In this document: in pieces, positions 8,130 through 18,568 of the stretch
How the letters are laid out: the number at the start of each line of letters is the position of its first letter
Numbering within the stretch: position 1 is the stretch's first letter
Assembly (NCBI GenBank): GCA_027864655.1
Contig: JAQAZG010000003.1
Location: forward strand, 124,001 to 188,000
Source of the DNA: Oleispirillum naphthae
GTDB taxonomy: Bacteria > Pseudomonadota > Alphaproteobacteria > Rhodospirillales > Rhodospirillaceae
Length of the DNA: 64,000 nt
Reading direction: 5' to 3'
The notes under the pieces: model-generated
The model's input: only the letters and a program-made list of their open reading frames with translations
Databases searched by the model: none
What the model was told of the DNA's origin: nothing
Position numbers and translations under genes: made by a program

Positions 8130-8526
8130 CTTCTTCGATACCAATATCCTGGTCTACGTCGCGTCCGGCGACTCCGTGAAGGCGGATCGCGCGGAAGCGA
8201 TCATCGGCAATGGTGGCGTGATCAGCGTGCAGGTCCTGAACGAACTGACCAATGTCGCGCGCCGCAAGATGCGGATGGCGTGGCCGGATACGCGCAGCTT
8301 TCTGTCTGTACTGCGCTCCCTGCTGACCGTCCAGCCGATCACCATCGAGACCCACGAGACCGGGCTTGCGCTTGCCGAGCGCTACAATCTCTCTACTTAC
8401 GATGCGATGATCGTCGCTTCGGCCCTTCAGGCCGATTGCGATACGTTATGGTCGGAGGATATGCAGCACGGCATGACGTTTGGCGAGAGACTGCGAATCA
8501 TTAATCCGTTTCTCATGGCGGATTGA
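8119..8526 (+). CDS. PIN-domain toxin (VapC-like ribonuclease)
   Basis: 135 residues from ATG 8119 inside the antitoxin end. The PIN-fold acidic residues are present: Asp7 in SFFDTNILVYV, Glu in VQVLNELTNVARRK, Asp in LSTYDAMIVASAL, and Asp in TLWSEDMQHGMTF. Together they bind the metal of a single-strand-specific ribonuclease. VapC-type toxins typically cut tRNA or rRNA when the antitoxin is lost. Forms a complete-looking toxin-antitoxin module with the upstream AbrB protein. Confidence 0.9.
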   Translation: MPGSFFDTNILVYVASGDSVKADRAEAIIGNGGVISVQVLNELTNVARRKMRMAWPDTRSFLSVLRSLLTVQPITIETHETGLALAERYNLSTYDAMIVASALQADCDTLWSEDMQHGMTFGERLRIINPFLMAD

Positions 8527-8581
8527 TCCCAATCAAAAAGAGACAAGGGCGTTCGTAGGGACATGGCCGAAGGCCATGGTC

Positions 8582-8670
8582 CGAGGCGTAGCCGAGCAAG
8601 CGCCATAGGCCTGCGGCGAAAGACAAGTCATGGGGTGCGCGAGGGGTCCAAGACCCCTCGCAAAGTTTTT
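8582..8670 (+). repeat. Intergenic compound element 1, right remainder (cap and beta arm)
   Basis: A degenerate central fragment (GCGCCATAGG, then CTGCGGCGAAAGACAAG) is followed by a beta-type outer arm: CAAGTCATGGGGTGCGCGAG, hairpin GAGGGGTCCAAGACCCCTC, then GCAAAGTTTTT. The arm matches those at 26000-26040 and 63181-63223. It lies 13 bp beyond the phoU stop codon (minus strand). With the arm at 5871-5931 it would rebuild one complete element between the convergent HTH and phoU genes. Confidence 0.8.
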
Positions 8671-8683
8671 GCCCCTACTGCTT

Positions 8684-9415
8684 TTACACGTCCGCTTCGT
8701 CGTCCAGGGAGTAGCCGAGGGAGGAGGTGACGTCGGCTTTCGGGCGGTCGCGGAGTTGTTTGCCGGTGACCATGAAGTAGGTGAGTTCGGCGATATTGGT
8801 GGAGTGGTCGCCGACCCGTTCGACGTTTTTGGCGATGAACAGCAGGTGGGCGCACGCGGAGATCTGGCGCGGGTCTTCCATCATGTAGGTGAGGATTTCG
8901 CGGAACAGGCTGGAGTAGATGGCGTCGATTTCGTCGTCGTGTTCCCACACCGCGATGGCCTGCTGGGCGTCGCCTTCGACGAAGGCGTTGGTGGCGGCGT
9001 GGAGTTGGCGTTTGACCATTTGCATCAGGCGCACCACGGGGCGCGCCGCGGGGACCAGCGGCATGGTGTTGAGCACCATGGAGCGTTTGGCGGCGTTGGC
9101 GGCGTAGTCGGCGACGCGTTCGAAGGCGGAGGCGGCGGAGATGGCGCTGACCACGAGGCGCAGGTCGTCGGCCACCGGCGCGCGCAGGGCGAGCATGTGG
9201 AGGATCTTCTGCTGGATGTCCGCCTCCAGGCGGTCCACTTCCTGGTCGCGTTTGATCACCTCGGCGGCGAGGCGGTCGTCGCGTTCCAGCAGCGCGCGGG
9301 AGGCTTCCTCGATCTGGTTTTCCGCCATGCCGCCGATGCGGGCGATGAGCTTCAGGAGTTCGGCGAGTTCGCGATCCAGGACCTTGGCGGTATGGGGTTC
9401 GTTGAGGTTGGTCAT
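8684..9415 (-). CDS. phoU: Phosphate-signalling protein PhoU
   Basis: 243 residues. ATG at 9415 has GAGGA a few bases upstream; a TTG five codons earlier is less likely. Two three-helix PhoU repeats are visible with the metal-binding E/D-rich signatures ASAFERVADYAANAAKR near residue 93 and FIAKNVERVGDHSTNIAEL near residue 190. PhoU links phosphate status to PhoR activity and normally works with Pst transport, but no pst gene or phoB is in this window. Directly follows phoR (32 bp gap), probably one transcript. Confidence 0.95.
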   Translation of the reverse strand: MTNLNEPHTAKVLDRELAELLKLIARIGGMAENQIEEASRALLERDDRLAAEVIKRDQEVDRLEADIQQKILHMLALRAPVADDLRLVVSAISAASAFERVADYAANAAKRSMVLNTMPLVPAARPVVRLMQMVKRQLHAATNAFVEGDAQQAIAVWEHDDEIDAIYSSLFREILTYMMEDPRQISACAHLLFIAKNVERVGDHSTNIAELTYFMVTGKQLRDRPKADVTSSLGYSLDDEADV

Positions 9416-9447
9416 GGTGTCCTCGGACAAGGGTCAGGGGGAAAGGG

Positions 9448-10959
9448 TCAGGCGGGGCGGCCGATGCGTTGCGGCGGCGCATCGGTTCCCGCGGTGGCGG
9501 CTGCGGCGGCGGGCAGGTAGGCGGTGAACACGCTGCCGAGGCCGAGCGAGCTGTCGATGGTGAGCACGCCGCGGTGGCGGCTCATCACGTGTTTGACGAT
9601 GGCAAGCCCCAGGCCGGTGCCGCCCATCTTGCGCGAGCGCGCGGAATCGACGCGGTAGAAGCGTTCGGTGAGGCGCGGGATGTGTTCCTGGGCGATGCCT
9701 TCGCCGCGGTCGCGCACCGCCACGGCGACCACCGGGCCCTGGGCTTCCTTGGGCATGTTCACCGGGCCGCGCTCCAGCGCGGCGATGGAGACGGTGACCT
9801 CGGTATCCGGCAGGGTGTATTTCACCGCATTCTCGATGAGGTTCTGGAACACCTGGGTAAGCTCGTCCGGTTCGCCGCGCACCGCGGGCAGGCTTTCCGG
9901 CGCGGCGATGGCGAGGGTGACGTTGCGCGCCGCGGCCTTCTGTTCCAGGCCTTCGATCACCGAGGCGATGACGCGGCGCACGTCCACCGCGTGCGAGGGC
10001 TGGGTGTGTTCGTTGAGTTCGATGCGCGACAGCGAAAGCAGGTCTTCGATCAGCCGCGCCATGCGCGCCGCCTGTTCCGCCATGATGCCGAGGAAGCGTT
10101 CCCGCGCTTCCGCGTCGTCGTGGGCGGGGCCGCGCAGGGTGTCGATGAAGCCGATGAGGGAGGAGAGAGGCGTGCGCAGTTCGTGGCTGGCGTTGGCGAC
10201 GAAGTCGGCGCGCATCTGCTCCATGCGGCGGATCGTGGTGATGTCGTGGAAGGAGATCAGGATCGCGGCGTTGCCCGCGAGGTCGCCGGGCAGCGGCCGG
10301 ATGCTGACGATGAAGCGGCGCTCCACCGGAATCGGCAGGGAGAACTCCAGTTCGCGGCCGCCGCCTTCGATCTGGTCGATGGCTTCGAGGATCGGCGGAT
10401 GGCGCACCAGGCCGGAGACGTCGCGCCCGGTGAGGCTGCGGCCGAAGAGCCCGCGCGCCGCCATGTTGGCGCGCACCACGCGGTGGTCGGCGTCGAGCAT
10501 CACCACCGCGTCGGGCAGGGCGTCGAACACGTCCTCCATGGAGCGGGCGGAGCGGTCCGAGGCGGCGAGCGCGCGGCGCATTTCGCGGCGCATCTGCGAC
10601 AGCGCGAAGGCGGCGGCGGCGGCGACGCCGTGGGTGCGCATTTCCGGCGTCGGCGGCGCGGCGCCCTGGGCGAGTTCCTGCACGAAGCGCAGCAGGCGGG
10701 AGAGATCGACCAGCGGCGCGAGCGCGAGCAGCGCGGTGACCGCGGCGGCGGCGAGGACGGCGAGGAGGGCGTCGGCGGCGGCGAGGCGGCCGAGCGCCGC
10801 GAGCGCCGCCAGCACCAGCGCGGCGGGGAAGAGGGCAAGCGCATACCAGCGCAGCGCACGGCCCAGCACCGAAGGCCCGCTTACGGCCGGGGCCGCGGGC
10901 GTCGTCTCGGGGGTCGGTTCCGTCGTTTGGCCGGACGGCCGGTCGCTCATGGTGCGCAT
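9448..10959 (-). CDS. phoR: PhoR-type sensor histidine kinase
   Basis: 503 residues. Two membrane segments lie in the N-terminal 90 residues (ALALFPAALVLAALAALG and DALLAVLAAAAVTALLAL). A PAS domain follows near residues 140-235 (VFDALPDAVVMLDADHRVVR). Next is HisKA with phosphoacceptor His in NASHELRTPLSSLIGF near 260, then HATPase_c with NLIENAVKYT, DRGEGIAQEHIPRLTERFYR and GGTGLGLAIVKHVMSRH. The domain order and phoU next door fit PhoR, which phosphorylates PhoB on phosphate starvation. An alternative ATG lies three codons in (10950); neither start has a strong Shine-Dalgarno sequence. phoB is not in the window. Confidence 0.9.
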   Translation of the reverse strand: MRTMSDRPSGQTTEPTPETTPAAPAVSGPSVLGRALRWYALALFPAALVLAALAALGRLAAADALLAVLAAAAVTALLALAPLVDLSRLLRFVQELAQGAAPPTPEMRTHGVAAAAAFALSQMRREMRRALAASDRSARSMEDVFDALPDAVVMLDADHRVVRANMAARGLFGRSLTGRDVSGLVRHPPILEAIDQIEGGGRELEFSLPIPVERRFIVSIRPLPGDLAGNAAILISFHDITTIRRMEQMRADFVANASHELRTPLSSLIGFIDTLRGPAHDDAEARERFLGIMAEQAARMARLIEDLLSLSRIELNEHTQPSHAVDVRRVIASVIEGLEQKAAARNVTLAIAAPESLPAVRGEPDELTQVFQNLIENAVKYTLPDTEVTVSIAALERGPVNMPKEAQGPVVAVAVRDRGEGIAQEHIPRLTERFYRVDSARSRKMGGTGLGLAIVKHVMSRHRGVLTIDSSLGLGSVFTAYLPAAAAATAGTDAPPQRIGRPA

Positions 10960-11082
10960 CGTCCCGCGTTGTCGGGACGTCCTGTCCCGGGGAAAAGTAT
11001 TGCCGGGCGTTTCGCGAAGGTCAAACCCGCAAGATGGCCGGGCAGTCTCGCACGGTTGCGCGGGCGGGCCGATGACGGTTTT

Positions 11083-11118
11083 TTGAAAAACGAAACGCGG
11101 CGGGGTGCGCCCGCCGCG
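11083..11118 (-). terminator. Rho-independent terminator of the malic enzyme gene
   Basis: Read on the minus strand, a perfect 9-bp GC stem (CGCGGCGGG with CCCGCCGCG, 11096-11104 and 11110-11118) with a 5-nt loop is followed by GTTTCGTTTTT. It starts 28 bp after the stop codon of the malic enzyme gene. Confidence 0.85.
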
Positions 11119-11145
11119 TCCGTTGGAATGGTTCGCGGGCGCGCC

Positions 11146-12456
<1,311 letters not shown>

Positions 12457-12684
12457 GGTACTGCTTTCGTCTCCTGCGCTGTGGCGGCGATTACGCCTTA
12501 TCGTTGTCGTGGTGGACTATGCGGAGGCCCCACAGGATACGGGGAAGAACCGTCTATATCATATTATTTGCAAAAGTGCTGGGGTTTTTGTGAAACTTAA
12601 TTACTAACTAAGGCAGCGCTGCATCCCCATTCCATATCTTTAGGGGTATTACAATGAGAGTGCGTCGCATTACGAGGTAGACCG
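12457..12684. promoter_or_regulatory. Divergent promoter region between malic enzyme and mutS
   Basis: A 228-bp gap between divergent genes, AT-rich at 12553-12610 where TATATCATATTATTTGC and other -10-like strings occur. Promoters for both genes must lie here, but I cannot assign individual -35/-10 pairs. The mutS start is preceded by GAGGTAGACCG. Confidence 0.4.
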
Positions 12685-15363
12685 ATGACTCGGGAGATCC
12701 CGCCTGAAACCACCCATGAGGGCGTTACGCCGTTGATGCGCCAGTATTTGGCCATCAAGGCGGAGAATCCCGGCTGTCTGCTGTTCTACCGCATGGGCGA
12801 TTTCTACGAGATGTTCTTCGACGACGCGGTGGCCGCCGCGGGCGCGCTCGACATCGCGCTGACCAAGCGCGGCACCCACCAGGGCGAGGACATCCCGATG
12901 TGCGGCGTGCCGCAGCATGCGTATGAGGGCTATCTCGCGCGGCTCATCCAGAAGGGCTTCAAGGTCGCCATCTGCGAGCAGATCGAGGACCCGGCGGAGG
13001 CGAAGAAGCGCGGCGCGAAGTCGGTGGTGGAGCGCGCGGTGATCCGCCTCGTCACCCCCGGCACCCTCACCGAGGAGGCGCTGCTCGACGCGCGGGCGGC
13101 GAACTATCTGGCGGCTTTGGGGCGGGTTCATGGCGAAATCGGGGCGGCGTGGCTGGACCTTTCCACCGGCGGCTTCTCCACCCGCTCCTGCGACGCGGCG
13201 GGCCTGCCCGCGCTGATCGAGCAATTGGACCCCGGCGAGATCCTGGTCTCCCAGCGCCTGGTCGAGGACCCGGCGTTCTACGACCTCTGGGCGCGGCTGA
13301 AGCCGCGCCTCACGCCGCTGCCGGATATCCGTTTCGATAGCGAAATCTGTGCCCGCCGCCTTGCCGAGGCCTTCGGCGTGGCGACGCTGGACGGCTTCGG
13401 CGGCTTTTCCCGCGCCGAGATCGCCGCCGCGGGCGCGGCGCTCGACTATGCGGTCGCCACCCAGGCCGGGCGGCTGCCCCTGGTGCGCCCGCCGGTGCGC
13501 GTCGCCCGCGGCGCGGTGATGGAGATCGACGCGGCGACGCGCCGCAGCCTGGAACTCACCCAGACCCAGACCGGCGAGCGCAAGGGCAGCCTGCTTTCCA
13601 CCATCGACCGCACCGTCACCGGCCCCGGCGCGCGGCTGCTCGCCGAGCGCCTCGCCCAGCCGCTCACCGAGCCCCCCCGTATCGCACGCCGCCAGGACGA
13701 CGTCGGCTTCTTCCTCGACCGCGCGGAAACCCGCGACGGCCTGCGTGCGCTGCTGCGCCGCTGCCCCGACGTCGCCCGCGCGCTGACCCGGCTTTCGCTC
13801 GGCCGCGGCGGCCCGCGCGACGCGTTGTCCATCCGCGCCGCGCTTTCCCGCCTGCCGGAGGTCAAGGCCCTGCTCACCCAGCCCGACGGCCTGCTGCCCG
13901 AGGGGCTGCTGCGCGGCTATGCGGCGCTCGGCGATCACGGCAACCTGGTGGAGCGGCTGGAACGCGCCATCGTGGACGAGCCGCCGCTTCTCGCCCGCGA
14001 CGGCGGGGTGATCCGCCCGGGCTATGCGCCGGAGCTGGACGAGTTGCGCGAGCTGCGCGACGACAGCCGCCGCCTCATCGCCGCGCTACAGGCCCGTTAT
14101 GTGGCGGAGACCGGCGTCTCCTCGCTCAAGATCAAGTTCAACAACGTGCTCGGCTACTTCATTGAGGTATCGCAACGAAATGCCGGGCCGCTGGCCGAAA
14201 ACAAGGGCCGCTTCATCCACCGCCAGACCATGGCCAACGCCATGCGCTTCACCACGGTGGAACTCTCCGACCTGGAAAACCGGGCGCGCGGCGCGGCGGA
14301 CAAGGCGCTGGCGCTGGAGCTCAGGCTGTTCGACGACATCGTCGCGGAAGTGCTTGCCCACGCTCAGGAAATCCTCGCCGTGGGGCAGGCGCTCGCGGTC
14401 TTCGACGTGGCCGCCGGATTGGCCGATCTCGCCACCGCGCGCGGTTACGTGCGGCCGAAAATCACCGACGACGCGCGCTTCATCGTGCGCGGCGGGCGTC
14501 ATCCTGTGGTCGAAGCGGCGCTTTTCGACCGCGACGGCGGAAAATTCGTCTCCAACGACTGCGTTCTCGACGAAAATGCGCGAATCTGGCTGATTACAGG
14601 CCCGAATATGGCCGGTAAGAGCACTTTTCTCCGCCAGAACGCGCTGATCGCCATTCTCGCCCACATCGGCTCCTTCGTGCCCGCCGAGTCGGCGGAAATC
14701 GGCGCGGTGGACCGCCTGTTCAGCCGCGTCGGCGCCGCCGACGATCTCGCCTCCGGACGCTCCACTTTCATGGTCGAAATGGTCGAAACCGCCGCCATCC
14801 TCCACCAGGCGACGGAGCGCTCCCTCGTCGTCCTCGACGAGATCGGACGCGGAACCGCCACCTACGACGGCATGGCCATCGCCTGGGCGGTGGTGGAACA
14901 CCTCCACGACGTCAACCGCAGCCGCGGCCTCTTCGCCACCCACTACCACGAACTCAAGGCGCTCACCGCCAAGCTCCCGGCGCTCGCCCCCTACACCATG
15001 CGCATCAAGGAATGGAAGGGCGACCTCGTCTTCCTTCACGAGGTCGCGCCCGGCGTCGCCGACCGCTCCTACGGCATTCACGTCGCCCGCCTCGCCGGGC
15101 TGCCCGCCGCCGCGGTGCGGCGCGCCGAAACCGTGCTCTCCACCATCGAACGCAGCGAACGGGACTCCGCCGCCACCCGCCTCGCCGACGACCTCCCCCT
15201 GTTCTCCGCCGCGCGCAGCCATGCCGCAGCGCCGGACCCCCGCCCCGACGCCCTGCGCGCCGCGCTCGAAGGCTTCAGCCCCGATGCGATGACCCCGCGC
15301 GACGCGCTGGACGCCCTCTACCGGTTGCAGGAGATTGTGCGGGAGGAGGAAAAGGAGCGGTAA
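12685..15363 (+). CDS. mutS: DNA mismatch repair protein MutS
   Basis: 892 residues, full length. Domain I carries the mismatch-reading motif [11 protein letters not shown] near residue 35. The lever and clamp domains follow. The ABC ATPase has Walker A in [14 protein letters not shown] near 640, the signature [13 protein letters not shown] near 690, Walker [16 protein letters not shown] near 715, and a His switch in FATHYHEL. The last 60 residues hold the small dimerisation helix ([16 protein letters not shown]). Recognises mismatches during replication. Its stop codon is the first base of an intergenic compound element. Confidence 0.98.
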   Translation: MTREIPPETTHEGVTPLMRQYLAIKAENPGCLLFYRMGDFYEMFFDDAVAAAGALDIALTKRGTHQGEDIPMCGVPQHAYEGYLARLIQKGFKVAICEQIEDPAEAKKRGAKSVVERAVIRLVTPGTLTEEALLDARAANYLAALGRVHGEIGAAWLDLSTGGFSTRSCDAAGLPALIEQLDPGEILVSQRLVEDPAFYDLWARLKPRLTPLPDIRFDSEICARRLAEAFGVATLDGFGGFSRAEIAAAGAALDYAVATQAGRLPLVRPPVRVARGAVMEIDAATRRSLELTQTQTGERKGSLLSTIDRTVTGPGARLLAERLAQPLTEPPRIARRQDDVGFFLDRAETRDGLRALLRRCPDVARALTRLSLGRGGPRDALSIRAALSRLPEVKALLTQPDGLLPEGLLRGYAALGDHGNLVERLERAIVDEPPLLARDGGVIRPGYAPELDELRELRDDSRRLIAALQARYVAETGVSSLKIKFNNVLGYFIEVSQRNAGPLAENKGRFIHRQTMANAMRFTTVELSDLENRARGAADKALALELRLFDDIVAEVLAHAQEILAVGQALAVFDVAAGLADLATARGYVRPKITDDARFIVRGGRHPVVEAALFDRDGGKFVSNDCVLDENARIWLITGPNMAGKSTFLRQNALIAILAHIGSFVPAESAEIGAVDRLFSRVGAADDLASGRSTFMVEMVETAAILHQATERSLVVLDEIGRGTATYDGMAIAWAVVEHLHDVNRSRGLFATHYHELKALTAKLPALAPYTMRIKEWKGDLVFLHEVAPGVADRSYGIHVARLAGLPAAAVRRAETVLSTIERSERDSAATRLADDLPLFSAARSHAAAPDPRPDALRAALEGFSPDAMTPRDALDALYRLQEIVREEEKER

Positions 15364-15608
15364 AACCAGGCCAGGAGCTCTGCCCCTGGACCCCGCCGGG
15401 GATTCGATCCCCGGACCCCATGACTTTGGTTTTTCGCCGCGGAGCGGCATTCAACGCCCGTGTTGCCGCCGCATGGACTTATGGCGCTACGCGCAAAAAC
15501 CAAAGTTATGGGGTGCGCGAGGGGATTGGAGCCGACCGCCGGAGGCGGTGGGAACGCCCAGTGGGCGTTCCCAAGGCGGAGATGTCCCCTCGCAAAGTTT
15601 TGGTTTTT
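15362..15608 (+). repeat. Intergenic compound element 2 (intact)
   Basis: Left alpha arm: AAAACCAGGCC, hairpin, ACCCCG, hairpin CCGGGGATTCGATCCCCGG, inner end ACCCCATGACTTTGG. The central part is in the inverted orientation: cap TTTTTCGCCGCGGAGCGGC, spacer, cap GGCGCTACGCGCAAAAAC. Right beta-1 arm: CAAAGTTATGGGG, TGCGCGAGGGG, three nested palindromes including CGCCGGAGGCG and GAACGCCCAGTGGGCGTTC, then CCCCTCGCAAAGTTTTGG. Begins within the mutS stop codon. Confidence 0.85.
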
Positions 15609-15613
15609 GTGAG

Positions 15614-15636
15614 CGGGGTGGCAGCCCCGTTGTTTT
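15614..15636 (+). terminator. Terminator-like hairpin after element 2
   Basis: CGGGG, a 6-nt loop, CCCCG, then TTGTTTT on the plus strand. Lies between mutS and glnD and would end read-through from mutS. The remaining 76 bp to the glnD start hold an AT-rich stretch, probably its promoter, with no clear consensus. Confidence 0.6.
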
Positions 15637-15712
15637 CCCGGCGCTTCAATTTCATTTGATAATGTTCTAGGGTTTCTCGCGTGGGCCGTTGGGGCCTTGA
15701 GGGATTGGGTGC

Positions 15713-18568
15713 ATGGACACGAAGACGATGCAGTCGGTGGCGATGGCCTGCGACTGGGACGCGGATCAGGCGCGGCTCGGCTGTTCGGGCATTGCGCCCG
15801 AGTTCCTGGCGGCAATTCCGGACCCGGAACAGATTATCCGCTGCGACGCCATGGTGGCGCGGCTGGAGGAGATCTGGCAGGAGGCGGGTGGCGACGCGGC
15901 CAAGGCGCGGCCTGCCGCGTTGGCCCTGTTCAAGGCGGCGTTGAAGGACGGCTCCGAGGAGATCCGCCGCCGTTTCGAGGACGACAAGGCCAACGGCACC
16001 CAGGTGGTGCGCGCCCAGGCGTACCTGGTCGATCGCATCGTGCATGCGCTGATGGAACTGGTGGTCAAGCGGATCTACGGCGAGGGGGTGCGCACCACCG
16101 GCGAGGCGCTGACGGTGGCCGCGGTCGGCGGCTACGGCCGCGGCGAGCTTGCGCCGCATTCCGACATCGACCTGTTGTTCCTGCTGCCCTACAAGGCGAC
16201 CGCCTACCACGAGAAGGTGGTGGAGACGGTGCTCTACATGCTGTGGGACCTGGGGCTGAAGGTGGGGCATTCCACCCGCTCGCCGGACGAGTGCGTGCGC
16301 CAGGCCAAGGACGACAGCACGGTGAAGACGGCGCTTCTGGAGTGCCGCTGGCTGTGGGGCGACAAGGCGCTTTATGACGAGGCGCGCCGCCGTTATTGGG
16401 AGGATGTGGTCTCCGGCACCTCGGCGGCCTTCATCGAGCAGAAGCTGGCGGAGCGCGACGAGCGCCACCAGCGCACCGGCTGCTCGCGCTATGTGCTCGA
16501 ACCCAACATCAAGGAGGGCAAGGGCGGCCTGCGCGACCTGCACACCCTGTTCTGGATCGCCAAATACACCTACGGCGTCACCGCGGTGGAGGACCTGGTG
16601 AAGGGCGGCCTGTTGACGCCGGAGGCGGTGCGGGTGTTCACCCGCGCGCAGAACTTCCTGTGGACGGTGCGCTGCCATATGCACTATCTCACCGGCCGCG
16701 CCGAGGACCGCCTGACCTTCGACCTGCAGCCGGAGCTGGCGCGGCGCATGGGCTACAAGAAGCGCACCGGCCAGAAGACCGTCGAGCGCTTCATGAAGCA
16801 CTATTTCCTCGTCGCCAAGGACGTGGGCGACCTCACCCGCATGGTCTGCGCGGTGCTGGAGGAGCAGAACAAGCGCCGCACCCGTTTCGGCATCGGCTTT
16901 GCGCGCCGGAAGGTCACGCCGGAAGGTTTCGTCATCGAAAAGAACCGCGTGGACATCGTCTCCGACGATGTGTTCGCGAAGGACCCGGTGAACATCCTCC
17001 GGCTGTTCTTCCTCGCCCACGACCAGGGGCACAACATCCATCCCCACGCCTTGAAGCGCGTCACCGAGGAGTTGGGCCGGGTCAAGGGCCTGCGCCGCGA
17101 TGCGGAGGCCAACCGCCTCTTCCTCGACATCCTGACCCACCGCAAGAACCCGGAAAGCACGCTGCGTAAGATGAACGAGAGCGGCGTGTTCGCCCGCTTC
17201 GTGCCCGATTTCGGCCGCGTCGTGGCGCAGATGCAGTACGACATGTACCACGTCTACACCACCGACGAGCACACCATCCGCACCGTCGGCATCCTCCACG
17301 ACATCGAACTCGGCCGTTACGCCGCCGACATGCCCACCGCCACCGAGCTCTTCCCCCTGGTGCAGTCGCGCCGCGCGCTCTATGTGGCGATGCTGCTGCA
17401 CGACATCGCCAAGGGTTCGGGCGAGGACCACTCCGTCGCCGGGGCGCGCATCGCGCTGACCCTCGGGCCGCGCTTCGGCCTCAGCGAAGAGGAGACGGAG
17501 ACCGTCTCCTGGCTGGTGCGCAACCACCTGATCATGTCGATGGTGGCGTTCAAGCGCGACCTCGACGACCCCAAGACCATCGCCGACTTCGCCGCCCAGG
17601 TGCAAAGCCCGGAGCGCCTGCGCCAGCTGCACGTGCTCACCTGCGCCGATATCCGCGGCGTCGGCCCCGACATCTGGAACGCCTGGAAGGCGCAACTTCT
17701 GCGCGCCCTCTATTCGCGCACCCTCGACCGCATCACCGGCGGCCTCGCCTCTTCCGCCGGGGTCTCCGCCGCCGCCGAGCAGGAGGCCGCGGCCAAGGAC
17801 GCGCTGCGCGCCCGCCTGGCCGATTGGCCCGCCGAACTGGTGGACCGCGCCATCGAGCGCGGCTACCGCGCCTACTGGTATTCCTTCACCGCCGAGGAGC
17901 ACGAGCGCCAGGCCCGCATCATGCGCGCCGCCGACGAGGCGGGCGAGGACCTCACCGTGGTCTGCCGCGTCAATCCCGACACCGCGCACACCGAGGTGAT
18001 GGTCTATACCACCGACCATCCCGGCCTGTTCTCCAAGATCGCGGGGGCCATGGTGCTCGCCTCCGCCTCGATCCTCGATGCGCGCATCACCACCTTCTCC
18101 GACGGCATGGCGATGGACGTGTTCACCGTGCAGGGCCTCGACGGCGAGGCCTACACCGAGATCGACCGCATCGAACGCGCGATTTCCCGCGTGCTCAAGG
18201 GCGAGGTGCGCATCCACAAGGAACTGGCGGAGCGGCCGATACGCGGGCTGAAGCGCACCCAGGTGTTCACCGTGCCGCCGCGCGTCATCATCGACAACAC
18301 CGCATCCGCCGCCTACACCCTTATCGAGATCAACGGCCGCGACCGCCCGGGCCTGCTCTACGACGTCACCTCCGCCCTGCGCGACCTCGGCCTGCAGATC
18401 AACTCCGCCCACATCTCCACCTATGGCGAGCGCGTGGTGGACGTGTTCTACGTCAAGGACGTGTTCGGCATGAAGATCGCGCATGAGGGCAAGCTGCAAC
18501 AGGTCCGCCGCGGCCTTCTCGACGCCATCGAACCGTTCGCGCCCGCTGCCGGAGCCAAAAGCGCATGA
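15713..18568 (+). CDS. glnD: Bifunctional [protein-PII] uridylyltransferase/uridylyl-removing enzyme
   Basis: 951 residues. The nucleotidyltransferase active site is GGYGRGELAPHSDIDLLFL near residue 139. The HD domain responsible for uridylyl removal contains LLHDIAKGSGEDHS near 563. Two C-terminal ACT domains follow (VYTTDHPGLFSKIAGAM near 765 and EINGRDRPGLLYDVTSAL near 875), which bind glutamine. GlnD modifies PII proteins (GlnB/GlnK) to report nitrogen status. Overlaps murJ by 4 bp (ATGA), so the two are co-translated, an association common in alphaproteobacteria. Confidence 0.97.
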   Translation: MDTKTMQSVAMACDWDADQARLGCSGIAPEFLAAIPDPEQIIRCDAMVARLEEIWQEAGGDAAKARPAALALFKAALKDGSEEIRRRFEDDKANGTQVVRAQAYLVDRIVHALMELVVKRIYGEGVRTTGEALTVAAVGGYGRGELAPHSDIDLLFLLPYKATAYHEKVVETVLYMLWDLGLKVGHSTRSPDECVRQAKDDSTVKTALLECRWLWGDKALYDEARRRYWEDVVSGTSAAFIEQKLAERDERHQRTGCSRYVLEPNIKEGKGGLRDLHTLFWIAKYTYGVTAVEDLVKGGLLTPEAVRVFTRAQNFLWTVRCHMHYLTGRAEDRLTFDLQPELARRMGYKKRTGQKTVERFMKHYFLVAKDVGDLTRMVCAVLEEQNKRRTRFGIGFARRKVTPEGFVIEKNRVDIVSDDVFAKDPVNILRLFFLAHDQGHNIHPHALKRVTEELGRVKGLRRDAEANRLFLDILTHRKNPESTLRKMNESGVFARFVPDFGRVVAQMQYDMYHVYTTDEHTIRTVGILHDIELGRYAADMPTATELFPLVQSRRALYVAMLLHDIAKGSGEDHSVAGARIALTLGPRFGLSEEETETVSWLVRNHLIMSMVAFKRDLDDPKTIADFAAQVQSPERLRQLHVLTCADIRGVGPDIWNAWKAQLLRALYSRTLDRITGGLASSAGVSAAAEQEAAAKDALRARLADWPAELVDRAIERGYRAYWYSFTAEEHERQARIMRAADEAGEDLTVVCRVNPDTAHTEVMVYTTDHPGLFSKIAGAMVLASASILDARITTFSDGMAMDVFTVQGLDGEAYTEIDRIERAISRVLKGEVRIHKELAERPIRGLKRTQVFTVPPRVIIDNTASAAYTLIEINGRDRPGLLYDVTSALRDLGLQINSAHISTYGERVVDVFYVKDVFGMKIAHEGKLQQVRRGLLDAIEPFAPAAGAKSA

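Larger units (their letters stand above)
5932..8581. mobile_element. Accessory island inserted within intergenic element 1 (inferred)
   Basis: Clearly more AT-rich than its neighbours, with different codon use, and holding only accessory genes: a TIGR04141-type protein (minus) and an AbrB/PIN toxin-antitoxin pair (plus). It is bounded on the left by an outer arm of the intergenic repeat family and on the right by the missing cap and other arm. No integrase, transposase, tRNA or clear direct repeat is seen at its ends. The stretch 5932-6032 holds no gene. The stretch 8527-8581 contains a small hairpin (CATGGCCGAAGGCCATG at about 8561-8577) and nothing else recognisable. Confidence 0.7.
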
